Shown here: positions 56,870 to 64,000 of the stretch, one piece after another
Position numbering within the stretch: position 1 is the first letter of the stretch
Layout of the letters: every line of letters begins with the position of its first letter
Assembly: GCF_040712315.1 (NCBI RefSeq)
Contig: NC_134017.1
Span: 9,888,001 to 9,952,000 of the forward strand
Source of the DNA: Castanea sativa
Taxonomy: Eukaryota; Streptophyta; Magnoliopsida; Fagales; Fagaceae
Reading direction: 5' to 3'
Length of the DNA: 64,000 bases
Translations under genes and position numbers: made by a program
Notes under the pieces: model-generated
What the model was told of the DNA's origin: nothing
Seen by the model: only the letters and a program-made list of their open reading frames with translations
Database searches by the model: none

Positions 56870-57895
56870 TTTAAAAAAAAATATTTAATTTATTTAATTT
56901 AGTAGTTTTTTTTTATACTATTTATGGGTCTCATTGTACAATTGGAATTATTCATAGGTCTCATTGTACTATTCAACTGGCTTTTAAATTTTATTTTCTA
57001 CATTTTCAACAACAAATTTTCAGTTTAAACTAAATAAACCGTTCTCAAATAGACCCGTAGTATTAGGTTCATTTCAGAACCATCTTTCACGTAATAATGT
57101 AGAGATTTTCCATCAATATCATAATCATCTAGAATTTGAATTGTTGAATTATTGTTTTTATTGGGTGACTTGTTGACCATTAATCTATTATGCAATATTT
57201 TCCACCATGTGACATAATTTTTATGTAGGGCCAAAAATTCATGTTGAGGAAATTGTTTTTGGAACTTAAGGCTCATTATTGAGTACAATCTCAAGTCATG
57301 TGTATGTGCTCTTAATGACTTGATTAAATTAGTGATAATATATGCTTTTAGCCAAACCCCTAGAGATCAATGCTCAGCACACACAAGTGAAAAGATGTAG
57401 TGTTAGGTTCATTTGACGATCATCTTTCATGTAACCGTGTAGAGATTTTTCAACAATATCAAAATCATTAAGAATTTGCCTTATTGACATCTTTTGTTTT
57501 TTAATTGGGTGACTTGTTGACCATTAATCCATTATGCAATATTTTTCACCATGTGACATAATCTCATGTAAGGCCAAAAATTCATGAACTTAAGCCTCGT
57601 GATTGAGTTGAATATCATGTGAGTGTGCCCTTAATGACATGAATAAATTAGTGATAATATAGGCTTTAAGCAAAACTCCCAAAGATCAATGCTCACCACA
57701 CACAAGTGATGAGATGTTGCATTAGGTTCATTTGACATCCTTCTTTCAAGTAACCGCGTAGCTATTATTCATCAATGTCAGAATCATCTAGAATCTGGCT
57801 CTCTTTTTTTGACTTGTTGATCAATGATCCATTATGCAATATTTTCCACTTTTAGGGGTGGCTCTACTTATTAATCAGGGTGGTGACCACATCTC
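56870..57895. repeat. Block Z1: third copy of the RLP-upstream block
   Basis: It matches block Y from the right half of the Tourist-like MITE (AATAAACCGTTCTCAAATAG, then CCCGTAGTATTAGG) through about three of the ~300-bp repeats, ending GGGTGGTGACCACATCTC. Homology to X/Y stops here and resumes at 61620. No RLP gene precedes it. The 2.2-kb array lies there instead. Confidence 0.8.
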
Positions 57896-58955
57896 ATTTT
57901 TCTAAGTGTTGATAGTTATACCATGTAAATGCAGATATTTCCTTTACCACTTGAGTTGCTGAAGGGACAATAAGAAATTCCTACAAGTTATAAGTTGCCA
58001 TGTTGAAAACTTAGGGATGAATGATCTAGACATGAAGACCCATTGCAAGCTGCTTTTGATTGTCTCATTCCATGATGGTATTCAAATATAGATTTGAAGG
58101 AAATACATTGTAATGGATTTCCGTTGTCAATGAATTTTTTTCCTTCTTGTGATGAGAATGTAGCAAAGTAAGTAGTAGTTAAGATACTTATAATGGATTT
58201 CTTTGTAGCCTGGCTTCTTCCTTTAGATACTTTACAACAAGAGACCTATTTGTAGTACATGAAAGTTGGTTATAAATTTTGGGGTCAAATGTCCATAATT
58301 TTTAGATCGATTATGATTGTCCTTGCCATTGATTATGATGGAACAATAAAAATTGTTTTTAGTTATATGATAAATTCATATTTTTCAAGTCCAAGTTGTA
58401 ACTAATAGCAAATTATTAGTTGTCTATGATGACAGATTTTTAGTCATCATCTTGTCAATTGGATTATCAATAGCTTTTTTATTACCTCGTGTATTTATTA
58501 AAAATGTTACTAAAATTAAAATGTAGAAGGTTTAAGAAAAATAATAATTGGAAAAAAATATTTTATGATCTTAAATCCAATTCTAAATCCAAATCCAAAT
58601 TTAGGTATCCAAATAATGGAAATTCAAATTATGAATTTCAAATCTTGAGTTTTATAAAAAGACCCAAACAAGGAATTTTACAATCAATGGATTTCAAATC
58701 AAGGCATTTTAAATCCATTGATTTAAAATCCAAATCCAAATCCAAATCCAAATGTTGCCATCCAAACACAACCTTAAGTTTTTTTAGCGAGAATTTCAAA
58801 ATAAAACTTAAAAAAATAGTGTGTGTTTATGTGTGTGTGTGTACTAGATAGTTTTTTATAGATAATTTATCATCTTTTAAATTACAATAAGTATACACCA
58901 AATTACAACAACTTAATTACAAAAGAAAATTTTATAAGTTCCACTGAGACTTTTA
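57896..58955. other. Unique DNA splitting block Z, no gene recognised
   Basis: It contains a MITE-like segment (about 58560-58775) rich in AAATCCAAATCCAAAT, with an inverted GGTTGTGTTTGGATGGCAAC end, and a GT tract near 58830. The open frame over these repeats is an artefact. Confidence 0.5.
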
Positions 58956-58956
58956 A

Positions 58957-58972
58957 GGGGGGGGGGGGGGGG
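58957..58972. repeat. Poly-G run
   Basis: A run of about 14-15 G at the boundary just before the minisatellites. Confidence 0.9.
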
Positions 58973-58994
58973 AAGCAAGTAGAGTACTTATATA

Positions 58995-59620
58995 AAAATT
59001 TTATTGTCATTTTGGTCTTGCAAATAAAGGTTTCAGGGTCATTTTGGTTATTTTTTGGTTTCAATGGCATCACGGTCATTTTTTAGGTTATAAGGGCATT
59101 TCTATCATTTTTTAGGTTTTAGGAGTATTTCGGTCATTATTCAGTCATGGTATTTTGGTCATTTTCTAGGTTTTGATGGTATTTTGGTCATTTTTAGGTT
59201 TTAAGTGCATTACAATCATTTTTTTAGGTCCTAAGGGTATTTTAGTCACTTTTTAGGTTACAAGTTTATTTTTGTCATTTTTTAGGTTTCAAGTTCATTT
59301 CGGTCATTTTTTAGGTTTTAAGGTCATTTTGGTCATTTTTAAGGTTCTATAAGTATTTCGATCATTTTTTAGGTTTCAGGTGTATTATGGTCATTTTTTA
59401 GGTTTTAAGAGTATTTCAATCGCTTTTTAGGTTACAAAGTCATTTCAGCCATTTTTTTAGGTTTCCGGGTCATTTAGGTTATTTTTTAGGTTCTAAAGAT
59501 ATTTTGGTCATTTTTTTGGTTTTAGGGCCATTTCGATCATAATTTAGGTTCTAAGTGTATTTCCATCATTTTTAGGTTTTAAGGGTATCCCAGTATTTTT
59601 TGAGATTTTTGGGGATATTT
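58995..59620. repeat. ~31-bp minisatellite
   Basis: About 18 degenerate copies of a TTTCGGTCATTTTTTAGGTT core plus TTAAGGGTA. It abuts the 93-bp array. The junction is at about 59620 (TATTTTGGTCACATGTAATG). Confidence 0.9.
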
Positions 59621-61555
59621 TGGTCACATGTAATGTTGGTATTGCTCAATGTGATAATAGAACTGTCAAATGTGAGGAAAAAAAATAAGGGAACCATTGG
59701 ATGTGATAAAAGTACGGTCACATGTGATGTTGGTACTACCCAATGTAATGATGTAACTGTCAAATGTAAGAAAAAGAATAAGGGAACCATCAAATGTGAT
59801 AAAAGTACAGTCAAATGTGATGTTAGTCTTGCCTAATGTAAAAATGGACCATCCAATGTGAGTAAACAAATAAGGGAACCATTGAATGTGATAAAAGCAC
59901 GGTCACATGTGATGTTGGTGCTGCCCAATGTGACAATGGAACCGTCAAATGTGAGAAAAAAATAAAAAACCATCGAATGTGTCAAAAGTACGGTCGCATG
60001 TGATGTTGGTATTGTCCAATGTGACAATGGAACTACCAAATGTGAAAAAAATAAAATAAAATAATGGTGCCACAGATTTTTTACAAAAGTACGATCAAAT
60101 GTCATGTTGATACTGCCCAATGTGATGATGAAATTTTCAAATGTGAGAAAAAAATGAGAGTACCATTGAATGTGACAAAAGTATGGTCAGATGTGGTATT
60201 GATACTGCCCAATGTGATGATGAAACTGCCAAATGTGAGAAAAAAATAAGTGAACCTTTGGATGTGATAAAAGTACGGTCACATGTGATGTTAATATTAC
60301 CCAATGTAACGATATAACTGTTAAATATAAGGGAAAAAAAGGGAACCATCAAATGTGGTAAAAGTACAGTCATATGTGAGTTGATATTGCCTAATGTAAA
60401 AATGGAACCATTAAATGTGAGAAAAAAATAAGGGAACTATCGAATGTGATAAAAGGACGGTCACATGTGATGTTGGTACTATCCAATGTGACAATGGAAC
60501 CGTCAAGTGTGAGCAAAAATAAGGAACCATTGAATGCGTCAAAAGTAAGGTCGCATGTGATGTTGGTACCGTCCAATATGACAATGAAACTATTAAATGT
60601 AAAAAAAAAAAAAAAAATAATGGTGCCACAAATTGTGACAAAATTATGGTTAGATGTCATGTTGGTACTTCCCAATGTGACGATAAAACTTTCAAATGTG
60701 AGAAAAAAATGAGAATACCACCAAATGTGACAAAAACATGGTCAGACGTGGTATTGATATTGCCCAATGTGACGATGAAACTGTCAAATGTGAGAAAAAA
60801 ATAATGGTACCATCAAATGTAATAAAAGTACGGTCATAAGTAATGTTAGTACTGCCCAATGTGACAATAAAACTGTCAAATGTGAAAAAAATAGGGTATT
60901 ACGAAATGTAACAAAAGTACAGTCAGATGTGATGTTGGTATTACCTAATGTGACAATGGAACCATCAAATGTAAGAAAAAAAAAAAAAAAAAGGGAACCA
61001 CCAAATGTGACAAAATAACAGTCACATATAATATTAGAACTGCATAATGTGAGGATGGAATCGATGAATGTGAGAAAAAAATAGGGTACAACCAAATGTG
61101 ACAAAAGTACAATCAGATCTGATGCTAGTACTGCCTAATGTGACAATTAATGAAACCATCAAATGTGTGAAAAAAAATAGAACTACCAAACGTGACAAAA
61201 AAACAATCACATGTAATGTTGAAATTGCACAATATGAGGATGAAACTGTCAAATGTGAGAAAAAAATAAAGGAACCACCAAATGTGACAAAAATACCGTC
61301 ACTTGTTATGTTAGTAGTGCACAATGTGAGGAGAAAACCATCAGATGTGAGAAAAAAATAAAAGAACCACCAATGTGACTAGAGTACTGTCACATGTGAT
61401 GCTGGAAGCCTGGAACTACACATTATGAGGAAGGAACCATCAAATGTGAGAAAAAAAATAAGATAACCATCAAATGTAACAAAAGAATTGTCACATGTAA
61501 TGTTGGAACTGCACAATGTGATAATGGAACCGTCAAATGTGATGCTTTGGTAATT
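59620..61555. repeat. ~93-bp minisatellite, about 21 copies
   Basis: Each unit has GGTCACATGTGATGTTGGTA, CTGCCCAATGTGACAATGGA and ACCGTCAAATGTGAGAAAAA, then GGAACCATCAAATGTGATAA. The units contain repeated AATGTGA heptamers in related subunits of about 21, 28, 26 and 16 bp. The array's regular stop-poor words open many frames on both strands. Confidence 0.93.
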
Positions 61556-62452
61556 TAGTATAATAGGTTGCTAACTAGTGAGTTCAGTACCCAAAAAAAA
61601 AGGGTACCGTAGAATTACTCTAACCTCATAGGTAAGAAAGAAAATAAAGGAAACAATCAAGGTAGTGACTAGTGAAACATACATAAATGTAGTTAGAAGA
61701 TGAGCTAGATTTGTAATTAAACCAACTTATTTCAAATGTGGCACAAAGTTATTTATATATCCATAGAATTGGAACTTATTTTCTATAAGAGTACTATTCT
61801 CTAGCAATTATTCAAGACATCAATAATTTTCTTTTATCCTTTTTTATACAAGAGAGATTCTTTATAATAATTATTCTTTAGCAACTAACCTTTTTATTTT
61901 TTTATCATTGAGATTCGATATTAAAAGAAATTTACATTCAAGAAAATGAGTTTTTTGAAAAGTTGAAAAAGTAACATTAAAGATACTACAAATTTTACTA
62001 TATAATTTTTACAAACTAATGTATCACTAATTATAAAAAAAAAAATCAATCATTCATTAATTATGGTTTCTAAATCCACCAATCATATTGATTTTTTTAT
62101 CAATTTGTAAATATTTTATAATACAATTTATATTAGTTTCAGCATTTTTTTTTAAGTTGAAAACTTGAAGATCTAAAACAGGGATATGAAGATTATGTTG
62201 AAATTATTGATTTTTTATTCAAAAAAAAAAACTAAGTTATAAATTTCACCATTTAAATTTATTCATAGTTCAATTCAATCTTGTAAGTTTTGATTTATTT
62301 ATTTTAGATTTATAACTTTCCTTCCATCAAATTCCATGGCATTGTGCCTTTTAAGTATTCTAAAATGACGTTGTTTTAGAAATTCAAAATACCGAAATCA
62401 CATTATTTTGGGATACTGAATGACAACCTCTTTAATAGAAGTAAACAAAATA

Positions 62453-62632
62453 AAAGTGTTATATGCATAATATTTTCGTAATACTTTCACAACAAATCAT
62501 AGATGGTACGTTGTTATTTGATCTAGTCTAAATTTAAAACTGAAATTACTTTTTTAATCCACCCATAACAATTAATAACAACCTACTATTTAAGATTTGT
62601 TGTGAAAATATTGTGAACGTACAATTTTTCTA
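62453..62632. mobile_element. Foldback MITE family A, copy 7
   Basis: It starts near AAGTGTTATATGCATAATAT, has a CACAACAAATCATAGATGG arm, and closes TGTTGTGAAAATATTGTGAA. It sits at the position equivalent to copy 5 of block X. Confidence 0.85.
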
Positions 62633-63380
62633 AATGAAATGGCTACATAAAAAAAATAAAATGAAAGGTATAGATACTTAATTAATCTAAGGCTATAAAA
62701 CTGAATTAATTTTTGGGTAAAATATAGAAAGTCCAGTTTATAATTTAGCTTAAAAGTTGAAAAAAAAAAAAAAAAACTGTCTGAACACATTGCTTAAGAC
62801 TTTTGTGCGGTTATATATATATATATATATATATATATGACTTGTGCATGTGTTTAGGAATTGTTAAAAACAAATTTTAATTTTTTTTTCAGTGTTATCT
62901 TTTTTTATCAATAATATAAATTTTAGATTTTTTAAAATAAATTAATTTTTAGCTTATTTTGTAATATATTTAACATAAAAGTTAAAAAAAAAAAAAAAAA
63001 AAACTATGGGGTGGTTACATTCCCCTCCCTTGAGGTTTGAGGGAATGACACTCAACTCCAAACTTAAATGAAAAAACACCCCCCTCCCTTAAAATTTGAA
63101 AAAATATTAACAACTCCCCCCTTTTATTTATATTAGTAATGAATATTTTAACCTTCTAGTATAAGAATCTCGTTACAAAAGTTTAACTATGGTTTATAAA
63201 AAAGTTGATAAATTTAGAATAAAAATAAAAAATTTATCTAGTACCAAAATAATTGCAATAGCAAATATCTCCATAAGCCGTTGAAAAAGGAAAAATATAA
63301 TAAACAATATTCTTTACATTTTTCATTCTCCCCGTGTATATGTTAAAATAATTAGTATTCTAAAAATAAAAATAAAAATA

Positions 63381-63680
63381 GTGGGTTAATCCCACATTGG
63401 AAAATGAGTGAGTTAAAGAGGTTTAGAACCTATGCTGTGTATCCAATAGCTAGACATTTTTGGGGTGTGTGAGTTTATATACTGCTTCACGAGACGAAGT
63501 GTTGCATGCACTTTTGGTTCTGACGTGACGTGTAGTATTAAGCAAAAAAACAGTCTGAGCTTAGTCCCACATCGTGTGTGTGTGTGTGTGTGTTGGGGTG
63601 TGTGAGTTTATTTACTGCTCCACGGAAGTAAGTGTTCCATGCACTTTTGATTCCGACGCATAGTATTAAGCAAAAAGAAA
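63381..63680 (+). promoter_or_regulatory. Duplicated segment with snRNA-type USE motif
   Basis: GTCCCACATCG (63564-63574) matches the plant snRNA upstream sequence element RTCCCACATCG exactly. TTTATTTA follows 32 bp later. An imperfect tandem copy has ATCCCACATTGG (63389-63400) and TTTATATA (63474). Both copies share GGGTGTGTGAGTTTAT and GTATTAAGCAAAAA. No snRNA sequence follows, so it may be a repeat that merely contains the motif. It is absent from block X. Confidence 0.35.
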
Positions 63681-64000
63681 AAAAAAGAGTTAGATTATTT
63701 TGGATATATACCACTATTAATTTCTTTAATATATTCTTTCTTTAATATATTCTCCCCACACTGGGTGTATTTTAATATACACTTCAATTAAAAATTTAAT
63801 ACAATTACATCTTTTGATAAACTTCAAATATTTTAATACAAAATTAATATACTTCAAAATTCATATAAATATATATATATATATATTTTTTTTTTGATAT
63901 AAAAGATAGAACATATTTAAAAATTTAATACGGATTAATTACTTTACCCGAAAATAAATAATAAAATAAAAACACCATCACCACCGCGAAAAATAAAAAA

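Larger units (their letters stand above)
61620..64000. repeat. Block Z2: continuation of the block, matching 30560-32400
   Basis: Starting with AAAGGAAACAATCAAGGTAG, it follows block X closely through GATGAGCTAGATTTGTAATT and TATATATCCATAGAATTGGA to CACCATCACCACCGCGAA at the window's end. It differs by a (TA)n tract (62813-62838) and an insertion at 63350-63690. No gene is seen. Confidence 0.88.

Noticed and set aside
58489..58851. 120-codon frame rich in Lys-Ser
   Set aside because: It is the translation of AAATCC-type repeats in a MITE-like segment and a GT tract.
59572..61361. About twelve frames of 60-106 codons
   Set aside because: All are produced by the 93-bp minisatellite on both strands. 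No frame is favoured.

Overview
The window is nuclear DNA of a flowering plant, most likely a woody dicot. It is AT-rich, with long spliced genes, plant receptor-kinase, receptor-like-protein (RLP) and TIR-NBS-LRR sequences, and many nested plant transposons. Several repeats look to me like those of Fagales (oak/chestnut type), but that is from memory and of low certainty. Genes are sparse. I see one apparently intact protein gene, an LRR receptor-like protein at 39708-42314 on the minus strand. Every other recognisable gene is broken or partial.

1-15.2 kb: a nine-exon receptor-kinase pseudogene on the minus strand. A malectin-like ectodomain (exons 1-3) is joined in matching splice phase to a transmembrane exon and a CES101/G-type-lectin-class kinase (exons 4-9). 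I see no LRR or lectin exon in between. Two frameshifts break it. Its introns hold two LTR-like repeats, two SINEs, two hAT-like elements (one nested in a SINE) and a MITE. 15.2-23.5 kb: transposons, a 1.15-kb tandem segmental duplication with an empty-site comparison, a TIR-NBS-LRR exon fragment cut by a 200-N gap, an array of 86-bp repeats and an LTR with a clear polypurine tract.

25.8-42.4 kb: an EIX/Cf-type RLP cluster, all on the minus strand: RLP-1 (pseudogene, N-terminal half), RLP-2 (C-terminal remnant) and RLP-3 (intact). Duplicated fragments of an unrelated, perhaps SET-domain, gene lie between RLP-2 and RLP-3. The 5' flanks of RLP-1 and RLP-3 lead into homologous blocks X (27.7-32.5 kb) and Y (42.5-45.0 kb), made of roughly 300-bp tandem repeats plus shared unique DNA. 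A third copy Z is split (56.9-57.9 and 61.6-64.0 kb). The cluster therefore grew by block duplication, and more RLP sequence may lie beyond the window.

47.3-56.2 kb: a four-unit tandem array of 2.1-2.4 kb units. Each unit has a TATAAATA box and a 64-codon ORF, and the units differ by rearrangements at (TA)n tracts. 59.0-61.55 kb: two abutting minisatellites, about 31 bp and about 93 bp, the latter with an internal higher-order structure.

Functionally the locus looks like a decaying immune-receptor neighbourhood (RLK, TNL and RLP types). Only RLP-3 could make a complete product, a plasma-membrane receptor without a kinase that would need partner kinases. All calls come from reading the sequence; no database search was run.
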